Positions 1 through 12,492 are shown, counted from the first letter of the stretch. The stretch is DNA of 64,000 nt from Coprinopsis marcescibilis (GCA_004369085.1 ML210186.1:62001-126000), one strand, 5' to 3'. Notes: generated by a model not told the origin, from the sequence alone. A program made the numbers and translations.

Positions 1-564
1 CCTCCATAACGCTCGGTGAGGTCTTTGGCGATCTGCTCGGCAGTCTTTTCTTCTCGCTGCTGGCGCCTATTGTCGAGCAAGACATGCTGTCGACGTGTGG
101 TGTCCCCATTCACGGCGTCGTCCGCGTCGTCGTACATAAAACCTATTGTTCATACCCGTCATTATCAAAGGTTGGAGTTCGAAGAACGCAAATTCTCACC
201 TTCAACCTCCTCATCTTCTTCTTCCTCTTCCTCGTCGTCATCGCTGACCTCGGCATACACATCGAGGAAAGAGTTCACTGCGATTTTGCGCCGCTGAAGT
301 ACATTAGGACTATATTCGCCGCTAAAAGCTTAATATTACGCCCACCTTTCGCTTTTTAGGTTGTTGACCCCGGTCTTCTTCTTCCTCATCGTCTTCATCC
401 TCCTCATCATCGTCGTCGTCGTCTCTATCTTCCCTAAGAGCCTGTTCCTCATCGTCATCATCCCTATGTCGCGCCTTCTCTTTGCCCTTTCGGGAGGTTT
501 GGGTGACTTGTTGCTCCTCGCCGTCGCCGTCGAGTCCTAGGTCATCATCGTCATAGTCCGACAT
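1..564 (-). CDS. SPT5: Transcription elongation factor SPT5, 5' end only
   Basis: Subunit of the Spt4-Spt5 (DSIF) complex that travels with RNA polymerase II and supports processive elongation and pre-mRNA processing in the nucleus. Three exons are visible: 346-564, 200-293 and 1-142 (running off the window); both introns are short GT...AG and phases fit. Residues 1-73 are the acidic N-terminus (MSDYDDDDLGLDGDGEE) followed by a basic KKRK cluster. The next exon reads RRKIAVNSFLDVYAEVSDDD and an acidic run, matching the Spt5 N-terminal region, and the last visible exon ends in DNRRQQREEKTAEQIAKDL/TERYGG, the conserved start of the Spt5 NGN-proximal region. The NGN and KOW domains lie outside the window. 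The start at 564 is the first ATG and opens the acidic leader. Identification rests on family pattern and the order of these blocks. Confidence 0.85.
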
Positions 565-1154
565 GGGGTAAGAGCGAAAGAAAAAGGAACGTCTGGGTCT
601 TGTTGAAGGTGGTCCAGGTTATAGAGTAGAGAAACCCTAACCTTATATTGGACAGCAAACAAGGCGCGGTGGCTGTACATGTTAGTGGCCAAGGCATGGT
701 GCGGCCCAACTTTGAAAGCATCTCAGATCTCAGTTTTGGCCAAGTTTTAGCAGTTCGGACTCGTTCTTCCATATCAACGACATCCTGTGGTAATTAAGGC
801 TCATGCTGGATTGTATCATGTCAATGTAATTGGTCAACATTTACAGTCTTAGGGATATACCGCAAGAAACTGTAGTCACCAGAAATCCGAAGAACTCAAT
901 GCAGCGCGCAATGGACGGGAATATCCAACCCAACAGCCGACCAGAAACCTGGTGGTAACAGATCTTGTTCAATCTTAACCTATTTGCGGTTCGAAATGCA
1001 CGATTGTTGATTGTCGACGGGGGTTCCAAAGCGTTGAATTGTTAAAGACTGGGAAAAAGGAAGCGCACTGGTGTTCCCGAATTTAATCCGACAGAATCTT
1101 CTGAATCTTATCCCAGCATCTTCATGCATATCTCGCCCTGCAGGGCAAGCAACC
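565..1154. promoter_or_regulatory. Divergent intergenic region between SPT5 and the carboxylesterase gene
   Basis: About 590 bases between two divergent start codons. No convincing coding exon, RNA gene or repeat is seen; it presumably holds both promoters. Confidence 0.4.
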
Positions 1155-3614
1155 ATGCTCTTGACTGTGGTGCTGTGGCTTGCATTTTGCTTGAAACCAG
1201 TTCTGTCAGCCACGTCGCCGTATGACCTTGGTACTGGCCTGCATTTCCTGCTCCAAAATGATCTAAACTGTATGTTCAATTCTTCCTCTTTTACGTCCCA
1301 CGTTGCTCACGAAGGAGCAGGGCATACCACATTTGAACACAACGGCTCTATCGTTCTGGATAGGGTGTTTTCCAATGACCAAGCCATACAAGCGTGCCAG
1401 AAACTCAATGAATCCTTGCTTCCGGTCACAGGAATATACTTTGAATCCGATATCCGACTGCTGTTAAGTTATTTAGCTCACCAAGGACACGACCCACGTC
1501 AAGGATTCTGGGTGGGAAGTTCACGAAACATTTGCTCTGCTATTTCTCTTCGTGACGGAATACACTGGGTTCCATGCGACACTCGACTGAAAGGTCTCTG
1601 TTCGCAATCGGCGCCATACCGCACAAACAAAGAGACTGACCCCCGCTCCGAGTTCCACATAGACGTGAGATCTCAAGGGACAGTGTTTACCGGGTACGGG
1701 TTCCCACCCTCCTTCCTTTTTTTCCGATTCATTGACCGTGCCTTGTTCATAGGACTCGAGACAAGCTCTCATTCAGATTCCTCGGAATCCCATACGCAGA
1801 ACCTTTTCAAAGATTTACATACTCCAAGGTTCACGCCGGAACTAGCCCAATCTCTGCCCTCCAATATGGCCCGGCTTGCGCCCAATCCTCTGGCGGAAGC
1901 GAGAATTGCTTGTTTCTTAATGTCTATACTCCATACCTCCCTCTCAACGGCGAGATATCCCAGGGTCTGAAACCTGTGATGGTCTGGATCCACGGAGGCG
2001 GGTTTACAGGCGGGGATGCCAGCAACAGCATATATGATGGAGGGAATCTGGTCAGTCGAGGGGATGTCGTCGTCGTGAACATGAATTACTGGTACGCGAG
2101 CGTCCTCCTTTTGGCGATATTCCTAAACAGACCGTGCTAGCTTGGGGACGTTAGGATTTTTGGCACTGGACGACGGAATCACGAACGGGAACTTTGGCAT
2201 CGCAGATGTCGTACGTCCAATCCACTCTTCCGATCGGTCTGCTCCCATACCATTTAATGTAGATAACTGCCCTGCAATGGGTTCAGAAACATATCGCCTC
2301 CTTCGGTGGCGACCCAAACCTAGTAACAATCCTCGGAAACTCTGCTGGGGCAGGTGCCGTCCGAGCCTTAATTGCAGCAAAACCAGCTTTTGGTCTTTTC
2401 AAAGGTGCAATCGCGCATAGTAGTCTGGGTGGTTTCGGATACGCCACTGCCTATGCTCGATACTACACGATTCAACAGCAGTTTGAAGGTTATGCTAAAC
2501 CATTGATAGTCAATGTTGGGTGTGGAAATGCGACGGATGTGCTGGCATGTCTTCGGGAGCTGCCAGCTCAAACGCTTTTGAATGCTCCGAATCCACCTCG
2601 GTTAGTGTCCTCGCAAATGCTCTGAGGGGATTTCTGAACAAATCATCCAGGTACATTGTTGTTGACGGGGAGTACATTACGACGGATGAGCTCAAGCTCG
2701 ACGGATCCGGGCCTGCTGCAGATGCGCACGTTATGTTTGGTTGGACTAGGGATGATGGCTCTGACTTTATTGGGGCTTTTCCGACAGACAACACAACCGC
2801 TTTGGAGAAACTCACAGGGGCGGGGTAGGCTTTTTTCCTTATCGAACTTAACGAAATGGCTGACCAGGTCCCAGATTGGATGTTACAGTCGCTCGACGTG
2901 CACTGTACTCGGGATTGTTCCCTCTCCCTGTAGGACCCAACCCTGCATGGAACCTATTCAACCAGACGACCCGAATAAGCACGGATGGGCAATTCCTGTT
3001 AGTGCATTCATACCCGAGTAAAACCTCTGCCACTTTCTGACGATGGGACCTCAATCAGGTGCGTTAATCAAGCAACACTATCAGCTGCAGCAAAAAATGG
3101 CGTCTTTCGATCAGTCTACGCGTACCAATTTGACCGGACATTCGGAGGATGGGAGCCTCTTCCTGGGACCTGCAATCCCCCAGCTGCGCCTGGGTACCCT
3201 CGTGGTGACCCTAAACTTCCGTATTTCAGGTATGATACATTTTCTCTTTTCTGTGTTACTGCTGCCTATCCCTACACCAGATGTCACGATGGCGATCTCC
3301 CCTACACAAACGGAAACATCGGCCAGCTCTCTCGCCCTTTCCGCGATTGGGACGACCTCGTCATGGAACAGCTCAGCGTCGACATATGGACATCTTTTGC
3401 CCGCACCTTCAATCCTAATCCCTCTGCAGAGTTCCTTGAGGCAAGGGGATACCACAATACAAGCTTAGTTCTGAGGAGGGGAGGAAGGTGGAATAGTGTG
3501 ACTCCAGGAAATAGGTTACCGTTGAAGCTGATAGATGTACCATTTAGGGACTCGAAGTGGTTGGAGGTGCCTCAGTGTGAAGTGCTAGGGTATCCGTTAA
3601 CGATGTATGGGTAG
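1155..3614 (+). CDS. Secreted type-B carboxylesterase / lipase with lectin-like N-terminal region
   Basis: Hydrolyses carboxylic esters (carboxylesterase, lipase or cholinesterase-like family). The ATG at 1155 has a good context (GCAACCATG) and opens a signal peptide (MLLTVVLWLAFCLKPVLSA). Residues of about 50-150 form a Cys-containing segment ending WVPCDTRLKGLCSQSAP, reminiscent of the C-type-lectin-like leader found in front of some fungal esterases. The hydrolase core follows across several introns (for example 1694-1752 and 2092-2140): FRFLGIPYAEP, ENCLFLNVYTP, VMVWIHGGGFTGG (oxyanion loop), LGTLGFLALDDG, GGDPNLVTILGNSAGAGA with the nucleophile Ser (GNSAG instead of the usual GESAG), and CHDGDLPYTNGNIG with the expected catalytic His. 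The C-terminus is at 3614. Substrate cannot be told from sequence. Not every one of the roughly eight splice junctions was verified. Confidence 0.8.
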
Positions 3615-4386
3615 ATTCCATGTGCTCTGAGTCACCGCAAGGTGAAAGCACAAGAATACACATTACTGCACAGGCCGATGATTAACGTTTTAACGATCAT
3701 ACAATTGCAACAAAAAGGCTCAAGGCAATAATAGCACTAGTAACTTGACAATGTTTCGAAAGAGGCAAACTTCGCAAAAGCGGTGCGTCTGGGGCCGAAT
3801 GGAGCATCGTGACGGCGACAGAGTGCTTGTATCATCATGATCTAGTAGCGAGTTTCTACGAACCTCGAGGCCCGGAACGTATTGCACTACGCGCATTGGA
3901 ACGCATCCATCACTTAGTATTGCATACATTGATACATAGTGTCATGATATACCATCGATTGTTTGCTTGGCAGCGCTTCGTATCTGTGCCATCGTCAAAA
4001 TAATCGGGGTTTGGCCATTTTCGAACTTACTTCAACCGGCATAAAAAATCTCATCGCTGTCCTCTAAAGGACGATTAGGGACTACCAGTTAACCAGAGCA
4101 ACAAGTGACAGTGTACCGATCCACGACCTTGAGCCTCAATGCATCCATAGCAGGGATTTGTAGTTCCTAACACTCCAATTCAATTAGACTTGCCATCGGA
4201 AAAACATAACAATGTTTCGTAGAACGCTTTCATGTACAAATCAAAGAACCGTGAAGTCAAAACAGGGTTATGCGCAATCAACCTCGCCTGCGTATAATAA
4301 TCAACCATGTCTGCGCTGGTCATGGCGTCAGGGTCAAAGTTCTGATCGGACATGAACTTTAAAACAGGATTGTATATCCGACTTAT
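3615..4386. other. Intergenic stretch, nothing recognised
   Basis: Only short unconvincing open frames. It separates the esterase terminator region from Helitron-derived sequence; part of it could be older transposon sequence. Confidence 0.4.
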
Positions 4387-5419
4387 ATGTCTCGATTCAC
4401 ATCAGTGGACTTCTCGACGCACATACCATTTGCGTCGCAACCTGATGTCTTGCTGCATCCTACGGGGCTTTTCTTAGATGAAGATTCCTGCTATAACTTG
4501 AAACTATGTTCTGAATGTCACAGTCATATACTGCGTCGGAAAACTCCACCTTTAGCCTTGGCTAATCACAACTTTGTCGGAGAGGTTCCGTCTGTTTTAA
4601 CCGATTTGAGCGTCGTCGAAGAAATGATGATTGCAAGGTGTCGGTCCAAGGTTTATATGATTCATCTCACGGAATCTTCTGCTGATACCAATAAATCAAC
4701 GGGGCAAAGAGGCATGAAAGGTAACATAATAATATTTCCTCAAAAGCCTTCTGAGGTGTACCATCGACTTCCTCCATCCATTGATGCTGTACCACCATTG
4801 ACCGGCTTCGAATTTGGCGTCGGTGATAGCTTGCACCCATCGGATCACCCCGATAGGGCTAACTTCGCAATAGGGTGTGGCCTTTTGGCGCACTGCGCGC
4901 ATTGTATTTCTGCGACAAGGCGGCATTAGATGGTCGTACAACATCCAAGGACAGCCGCATATTTCAGCCGGGTATGTGTCACTTGATGAAGTATCAATGA
5001 TCGGCTGCGAAATGATGAATCGCATTAGTGAAGCCCTCTGTGCAGCGAAAGAGAGAAACTCCCCATTCGGCGGAATCAACATTATCTTTGCTGGCGATTT
5101 CGCCCAACTCCCACCCATAGGAGATATACCCTTGTACGCTAAAATTGACACTTCCCGCACTGCAACAGTATCTGCTCAGGCCAGACTGTTTGGTAAACTT
5201 CTATGGATGTCAATTACCGAAGTAGTTGAACTACAGTCTGTTGAGCGGCAAGGGCAACTGGACCAAGCTCCGTTCCGCAAATTGCTTAACCGTCTACGTA
5301 CTGGCAGCTGTACTACAGCAGACTATGATCTGCTTCAAAGTCGGATTTTGAAGCATCTGTCTGTTACTGATCGACCAGATATAACATCGACACCGATGAT
5401 TGTCCAGAACAATCTTTAA
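4387..5419 (+). mobile_element. Decayed Helitron: fragments of the Rep/helicase polyprotein
   Basis: Two overlapping frames carry pieces of the basidiomycete Helitron helicase protein. Frame one (4387-4929) contains a DUF6570-like block: LCSECHSHILRRKTPPLALAN, NHNFVGEVPSVLTDLSVVEEMMIARCRSKVYMI (split here for length), a region normally found N-terminal to the Rep domain. Frame two (4877-5419) contains Pif1-type helicase motifs: SLDEVSMIG (Walker B), INIIFAGDFAQLPPIG and VVELQSVERQ. The Rep endonuclease, the Walker A motif and the C-terminal helicase motifs are missing, so a large internal deletion joined the two parts. I did not find convincing 5'-TC or 3'-CTRR ends. The element cannot be autonomous. 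Confidence 0.75.
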
Positions 5420-6008
5420 TTCATTACGCAGTAACTACGATGTGCACTATATTTGTTTGGAAAATGTGCAGGAAGGTTGACGATCAGGTCCAGTGCGCAA
5501 CAACTGTGAAAAACTTGGAGGACTGTTGACGATCAAGTCCAGTGCTAGGATAGGAAGCCGTGCACGGCATCGAGAATAAGTGGCGTTAGCCGAAAAATTA
5601 CATGGGAAACCCCGAAAAAGAACTGGGCGGACCGTCAACCCGTTTTGCTCCGGACACCAAACTCGAAAAGGGGGAAAAAGAGGAGGGATGATGACTAAGA
5701 CCCTTCACTATCGTTCCGGGAACAACACCATGCATCAGTCACCGACAATACTTAAGTAGTAGTAGCTGTCGCCTTGAACGTCTGCACCAACTCGTTGTGA
5801 ACTTCGCACACCAATACGCACTCGTGGAGTCAGGCTTGCAAAATGCACAAGGCACGTTTAATCATCTGGATGCCCAGCAACATTAACAGTTTCGTAGTTC
5901 AAGGTGTTGCAAAAGACTCTCAGTCGGACGTGGAAATCGGATCAGGAGGGTAATCGGTCGAAGCAGGAGAAGACTGGGGCTGGTGAAATCCAAATTCTGT
6001 GGTGGTGA
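5420..6008. other. Intergenic / upstream region of NACHT-TPR gene A
   Basis: No gene is seen. The part from about 5925 (GTGGAAATCGG and following bases) resembles the sequence just upstream of NACHT-TPR gene B, so the 5' flank was duplicated together with the gene. Confidence 0.4.
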
Positions 6009-9000
6009 ATGCCTCCTGATTGTCGTCGGATTCGAACAGAACCTTGTGCGCCGAGCGGGCCATTGGCCGGTGCCTCTAACTTCATAATGCAAGATTCACA
6101 AATCAATGTTATTGGGGGCAATATGGTACACAATAGCATCACAAATGTGACGATGATGACACCAACGATTACCGACACCAATTCCTGTGCGTTAATCCAC
6201 CGTCCTTAACTGCACAAAGGGAGGTGCTGACTAGTATGCCATTCAGACACAGATCTCGAAGTTCTTAAGGCCTTGCGACGTTTGGCCGATCCCGCAGAGT
6301 GCTTTTGGAATGCCGCTCGAGTATGCTTACCAGGAACGCGAAACATTCACATTGAGGCGATATGTTTATGGGAAGAGGCAATCTCTACCTGTAACTCTGC
6401 CGAAATATATGTGGTCGCAGACTCGGCAGGGAGCGGAAAGTCTGCTCTCGCGCATACGATCTCTCAGAAGGCTCACAAGGAAGGAAATCTGATAGCAAGT
6501 TTTTTCTTCGACCAGATGAGGACACAATCCACTCCATCCAACCTAATGGCCGCCCTCATTCGCGGTCTATGCAATGTCGACCACTCTATAAAACGAAGAA
6601 TAGGCGAAATCCTTGCAAAAGATGATACTCTGGCAGCTGCAGATCCACTGCGACAGTTTGAAGAGATCATCCTACCCATCTGCCCATTTCTGCCCCGGGA
6701 TCGACGGTTCGTTGTCGCCATAGACGCTCTTGACGAAGAGCAGAGCTCGACTGTAGTAACGATACTGCGAGACTGGGTACCACGCCTTCCCCCATCATTC
6801 CGGTTCTTTCTCACTACCCGTCCCGAACCCAGCATCATACATCATCTGGAAAGCAGCCTCATATTTTCCACTCCTCCAACCCCTTGACTGGACTCTCCAA
6901 CTCCTCAGACCTCGAGCTATTCGTCAAAGATTGGTTCTCGAAGGCAAAGTATGGTACCTCGATCTCTGCAGAGCTCTTGAACACCTTTATTCTCAAGTCG
7001 GAAGGCTTATTCCTATGGACAACCATGGTCCTCCACCACATCGACGATGCGTATGATCCAGTTGGCGAGCTGGTAGACATCATTGCAGGGAACAGTGAGG
7101 ATTGGAAAGAGGCTGATGGGGCAGCTAAACAGCTTGACAGTCTCTACCAGCGGATACTGTTGAAGCTGAGGTGGACAGATCGACGGTTTGTGGGGAAATA
7201 CAAAGTTATAGCTGGAGCATTAGTTACTCTGAAGGAACCACTGTCTGCGGCAGCCCTTTCTGCGCTTTACGAGCCAGACGGAATCACGTTGGATGACATT
7301 CATCGGCTGTGTGGACTCCTACGGCCTTTGCTGCGAGATTACTCCGCTCACGACTCCCAAAAACCTATCCAGCTTCTACACCTCTCTGTACAAGAATATT
7401 TGACGCAGCGAGCACCGCTGCCATATCGGTTGACTCACGAAGAGCACCACTCGACATTATCGCGGCTCGCACTTCACACCATCAAGAACCACCTGGCACC
7501 GGACAAAGTTCCCATCCTCGGCTACACTGACGGAGACTGGTTCGGAGACCTCACATTTTTTCCACCCACCATCCCCGTGCTATCGAAGGACGATGTCCTG
7601 GAACAGGTCTGGTATTCATGCCAGCATCTGGAAACACACACCTCGGCGGTGCCTTCAAAGAACGGGGAGAAATCACATGGAGAACTTGCACTGCAGGTTC
7701 TCGTCACAGAACCACGGCCAATATTGGAATTCACAGCATCGATGGGAAGCGTTATCAAGATTGTTCCTTTGCGTAAACTCGCCTTGGTGAGCCATACAGC
7801 AGACATTATATGTGCCAAGATGCCAACGGTGCTGAAACATTACAGGTTCTCTCGGATTCAGCTTTGGATCCCGTGACAATCAAGAAGACAGCGGCAGCGT
7901 ACAGCGCCATTGCACGATGCCTCCTAGCGAGGAACCGTCATGCCGAGGCTCATATGATCATTGAGGACGCTGTAAACCTCTATCGGCAACTTTGTTCGTC
8001 AGGAGATTCAACGCCGAAACCAGAATTCGCAGTGGCGCTTTACACCCTATCTCTGACCTATGAGAACCTTGGACCCTTTGACCAAGGCCAGCGCAGTGCC
8101 CTAGAGGGCGTGGACCTCGTGCGGCAGTTATCAGTTACTAGACCAACCCACTTTCGCCCATCGCTCAGCAAGCTCCTTCGAGTATGTAGCGCATTGCATT
8201 CAAAATCAGGCCTTCATCATCGTGCACTTCAAATGGCCTTGGAGGACACAGAGATTACACGTCAACTTGCCACATGCGACCCCACCAAATTTAATGAAGA
8301 TCTCGCGCATTCACTTTCCAATCTCCATGATATATACGGTGCCTTGGGGCAAACCGACGAAGCTGTTCCGCCCATCGTGGAGGCGATTCAAATCTATCGC
8401 CAATTGTATTCCCAAGAACGCTCAAGATTCGATGTTATTCTCTCCGACATTCTCTACAAATACTCCCGATTCCTGTCGGAAGCAGGCAGATACGCAGATG
8501 CCACTGAGCCTGGGCAAGAATCTACTCACATGCGTCGCTTCCTCGTAGAACACGATCCCGAGGTTCACGAAGAAAATCTCGGCTGGTCGCTGCTCACAGT
8601 GTCCCATGACCTTGGTGAATGCAAACGTCATGACGATGCAATTCCATTCATAACCGAGGCAGTCTCCATTCGTCGACGGCTTGTTGCCAGAGATTCCAAA
8701 TTCCAGCGGCAACTGGGAACTGCACTTCATATCTACGGCTTTCACCTCTCGCGAATTGAAATGCACCATGAAGCAATCGACCCAACGGAAGAAGCAATAA
8801 CCATTCGTCGCCGACTTGTATCGGCAAATGCAAGCGGCACTCAGGGCGATGAGGAAGACTTAGCAATGTCACTTCACAACCTTGCTTGTCACCTTGGCGG
8901 ATGCAAACAATACGAGGTTGCAATTCCATCCTCCATAGAAGCGATCGAAATCCTCCGTCGCTTACCCAGCTCTTCCAAATCCAACGCACAATTGGCAACT

Positions 9001-10902
9001 GCATTTTACGAACATTCAGTCCACCTCTTCAACCTGGGACAATACGCTGAAGCTGCGGTGGTGGTCAGAGAGGCCGTCGATATTCGCCAGAGTCTGGCCA
9101 ACGCTAGCAATAACCCTGGCGAGTTCGATGAGAGTCTGGGGCGGTCACTGCACAAGCTGGCCTATTGTCTGGGCCAGTGTCAGCGCTACGGCGAGGCTAT
9201 ACCATATTGTCAGCGGGCCCTTGAAATTCGACGTCGTTTGGTTGAAAGGGATATTGCCTTTGAATCTGAACTATCGGATTCTCTCCACAGCCTTGGTTTC
9301 CTTCTCTTCCGAAATGGCCAGAACGCCCAGTCAGTAGAACCAGCAGAAGAAGCCGTCTTCATTTACCGTCGTCTTTCAGAAAAGAATGGAACAGAAGACA
9401 GCAAACAACGCCTGGCGGAATCCATGCACAACTTAGCCCACTACCACCTACACAACGGCGAACTATCGCGACATGAGGACGTCATTTTCAAAATCTTGGA
9501 AGCCATCGAAATTCGCCGTTCTCTAGCCCAGGTCAATCCCAAGCAATACAAGGCACTGTTGGCCTCTTCTATTCATCAGCATTCGCGTTACCTGTCCGAT
9601 TTAGGGAAATATGACGAGGCCGCAGCTGTTGTCAGAGAGGCGGTGGAAATCCGGCGAGATCTGCTCCATTCCAACAACAATTCTGTCGAGTTCAAGGAGA
9701 ACTTAGCATGGTTACTCCATCAGCTATCACAGTACTTGGGCGAAAGCAATCGCTACAGCGAAGCCATACCATTTCTCATCCAAGCCATCGAAATCTGGAG
9801 AGCTTTGGTTTCACTTGATGGCAAGTTTGAATCTCAGCTCGGGGATTCCATCCACAACTTGGGCCTCTACCTCTCGCGCAACAGTGAGCATCTCGAGGCG
9901 ATTGGACCGTCGCGGGAAGCGGTAACCATTCGGCGTCGACTTGCACAAGCAAATGGGACGACTAACCGCAATGAGCAATTAGCATGGTCACTGCACAATT
10001 TGGCACGCCGCCTCGGAGCATGCAAACGATACGAGGACGCCATCCCACTAGGCCTGGAAGCCATCAAAATTCGTCGCATCCTGGCCAAAGACGACTCTTC
10101 CGAACACAAGAATCAACTGGCATGGTCAATCTATCAGAATGCGACCTATTTTCACAGCCTCGGTAATCATGCTGAGGCTGTCGCTGTGGTCATGGAAGCT
10201 GTCGATATCCGACGGGAACTTGTGCAGTCCAGCAACGGCAAGGCAGAGCTCAACCAGCTCCTTACGCAGTCACTTCACAGCTTAACCCTCTATTTGGGGC
10301 GGTGCAACCGCTACATTGAAGCTATCCCATTTGTTAGGGAAATGGTGGAAATTCACAGACGCCTCGCAGGGGAGGAAAACTCTTCGCTCAGCGAATCTTA
10401 GTTGGCCGAGTCACTCAACGAGTGGGCTTGGTATGTCACACAGACGCCAGGTCCATATACAGACGTCGTTGTCATCGCAGAAGAATCCGCCACGATCTAC
10501 CGTCGATCTGTGGCCCAGAACCCGAACAACCGTCATCTTTGCCAAGGACTGGCACATGCAATCGACACTTTGGCACATGGACTCAACTTATGCCAGCGAT
10601 ACGATGCTGCTATCAAATGTGCGGAGGAGGGAATTGCGCTTTGCCGTCAAAAGGCAGAAATCTTGAGCTCGGTAGATTTCTTTGACCATCCTGCCAACGT
10701 TCTTCACCAGCGTTGGGCCGAGGGTCTGTTCAGCTTGGGGCGGTACGCTGAAGCACAACCGCACATAGAAGAAGCGGTGGTCACCAGCCGCAGACTGGTT
10801 GCGAAGGACGGTGTAACCCCGAAAGAGCGGGAAAGAGAGCTTGCGGAGTGTTTTGTGCTGTTCGAGAAGATTAAGACCCAGATAGAACAGTCTTCGGGTT
10901 GA
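6009..10902 (+). pseudogene. NACHT-TPR STAND protein, copy A, interrupted by a frameshift and an amber codon
   Basis: Signal-transducing NTPase of the fungal NLR-like class: a NACHT module that binds nucleotide, followed by tetratricopeptide repeats as sensor. The N-terminus has a short Asn/Gln motif (GASNFIMQDSQINVIGGN). Intron 6187-6246 leads to the NACHT exon with Walker A (ADSAGSGKSALAHTIS) and Walker B (RRFVVAIDALDEE). Intron 7786-7845 leads to a 1019-codon TPR exon with units such as YAEAAVVVREAVDIRQSLA. Against the intact paralogue at 26590-30419 the NACHT frame shifts near 6850-6854 (one base missing after HHLE), and the frame stays open again from there (KQPHIFHSSNPLTG). A TAG at 10399-10401 interrupts the TPR frame, which then continues to 10902. 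Either the gene is recently dead or the assembly has two errors. Its TPR array is about 325 codons longer than that of copy B. Confidence 0.85.
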
Positions 10903-11238
10903 GGGTAAATTTAGTATGCGCATTAACTTGTGTCTGCCGATTCGCCGCTATGTTCCATTGACACATATGACCGACCATCACGGCACATGTATTGTAGCTT
11001 AATAGTTAAAGTTCAAGTTCAAATACTAATCCTCTGTTTGAACCCACTTGGATTCCACATCTGGGATTCAGATCCATATTAATATTAACCACAACGTTTT
11101 CTTCGTATTTACCTGGCAGATATGTTGGCCAACCGAATCACACCTATGAATGCCCGAAACTGCAAGGTCTCAAAACGTAGCCTCATATACATATCATTTT
11201 CTCCGTAACGGTTTGATAAAGGTACTAAATGTTGAGAA
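10903..11238. other. Convergent intergenic region
   Basis: A+T-rich 3' flanks of NACHT-TPR gene A and of the membrane-protein gene. Nothing else seen. Confidence 0.4.
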
Positions 11239-11659
11239 CTATGACAGATGTGGGATATACCACGTCCACTCTATGTAAGTAAGTGCATCAGGTGGGGGTG
11301 ACCGTAACAGTACGAAAGCTTGCACCAGCAAAATTGCCCGGCTAAGAAGATACAAGACAGCCAATGTGTTCCCAACTAGGGCCAATGCAACGAAGATATG
11401 GCTCCTCCTGCCCGAGAAACGCCTTTCAAAGTACATCGCTGTAGCCAACACTACCCAAAGTAAGGCAGGAATGGCCGTGATAAAGACGGTTCCCGTCTTC
11501 CACAAGGTCCCCTCGGGCGTTGTTGGAAAGGCAAAGACCCATGCGATGCAGTGGATGGCACCAAACCCAGTCGCCATTGTAGTGTTCACAAGAGACATGA
11601 GGAATGTTTCTTCTCTTCGTGCGAGTTGGGAGACGTAGAACATGGGTGCGATTGGGGCA

Positions 11660-11668
11660 CCGTCCATC
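11660..11668. repeat. Left 9-bp target-site duplication CCGTCCATC
   Basis: Identical to 12493-12501. The two copies bracket the element exactly; bases on either side differ, so the duplication is exactly nine bases. Confidence 0.8.
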
Positions 11669-12492
11669 CAAAAAGTCACATTCATGGAAAGTCCGGAGGT
11701 CCGGCAATCGAAGGTCCGGGAGTCCGAGAGGCCGAACGACCGAAAGTACGAAATGCCGAACGACTGAAGGTCCGGATGTCCAAAAAAAGCTTGTACGGCG
11801 TGCTTTTACAATAGATAGAAATGTTTGTGAATCCCCGTTTGTTATCGCCCTTTTAAAACAAGAGGGAGGGGCACTTACACATCATGGTAACCTACGTCAC
11901 AGGTGCATTGAGAACTTGAGTTGACTGTTGGGCGGCGATGGGCGATACATGAGAGAGAGAGAAAGACGTAAGTAGGGGCCGTGCACACGCCCTCACACCA
12001 CACTGGGAGAAAGTGGGGAGCGCCGAGCATCATTTGGGACAGATGATGTACTGAGACAATACTCTGAATTCATGCATACATAATCAATTTAAAATATTTC
12101 GGGGGATATTTCCCACCATGAGATCTGCAGTCGGAGTTAAAGTTAGTTAATGTTTTCTCTATTCCATTCCACAAGTGGTTCCATTTAGATTATCTTCCAT
12201 TGTCTCCTGTGATTTATTCTAAGTGGCCACCGCAATGCTACCCTAGACTTCTTACCATATAACATCTCCGCAACATTTTAAATTTCGTACGTAGGTTTAC
12301 TAACTACATGCCTATTGTCTCGGCACATCGCACTCCTGGCGCTCCTTCCACTTTCGAGTCCCGGTGTCAGGACAGGTCAGGACACTCAGACCGTGTCGAA
12401 TTCTCACAGCCGGACCCTCGGTCTCTCGGCCTCTCAGCCTTTCGGACGTTCGTACTTTCGGACGTCCGGACTTTCCATGAATGGAAAGCTCT
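11669..12492. mobile_element. Non-autonomous DNA transposon with long inverted repeats, probably Mutator- or hAT-like
   Basis: 824 bp flanked by the 9-bp direct repeat CCGTCCATC (11660-11668 and 12493-12501). Near each end the sequence CATTCATGGAAAGTCCGGA occurs in inverted orientation (left from 11679, right to 12483), continuing inwards for roughly 100 bp at each end as degenerate GTCCGAAAG-type short repeats rich in CpG. The 9-bp duplication and long inverted ends fit Mutator-like elements best; an 8-bp hAT duplication is also possible. The middle (about 11800-12300) is A+T-rich and has no transposase frame, so the element needed a helper. Confidence 0.75.
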
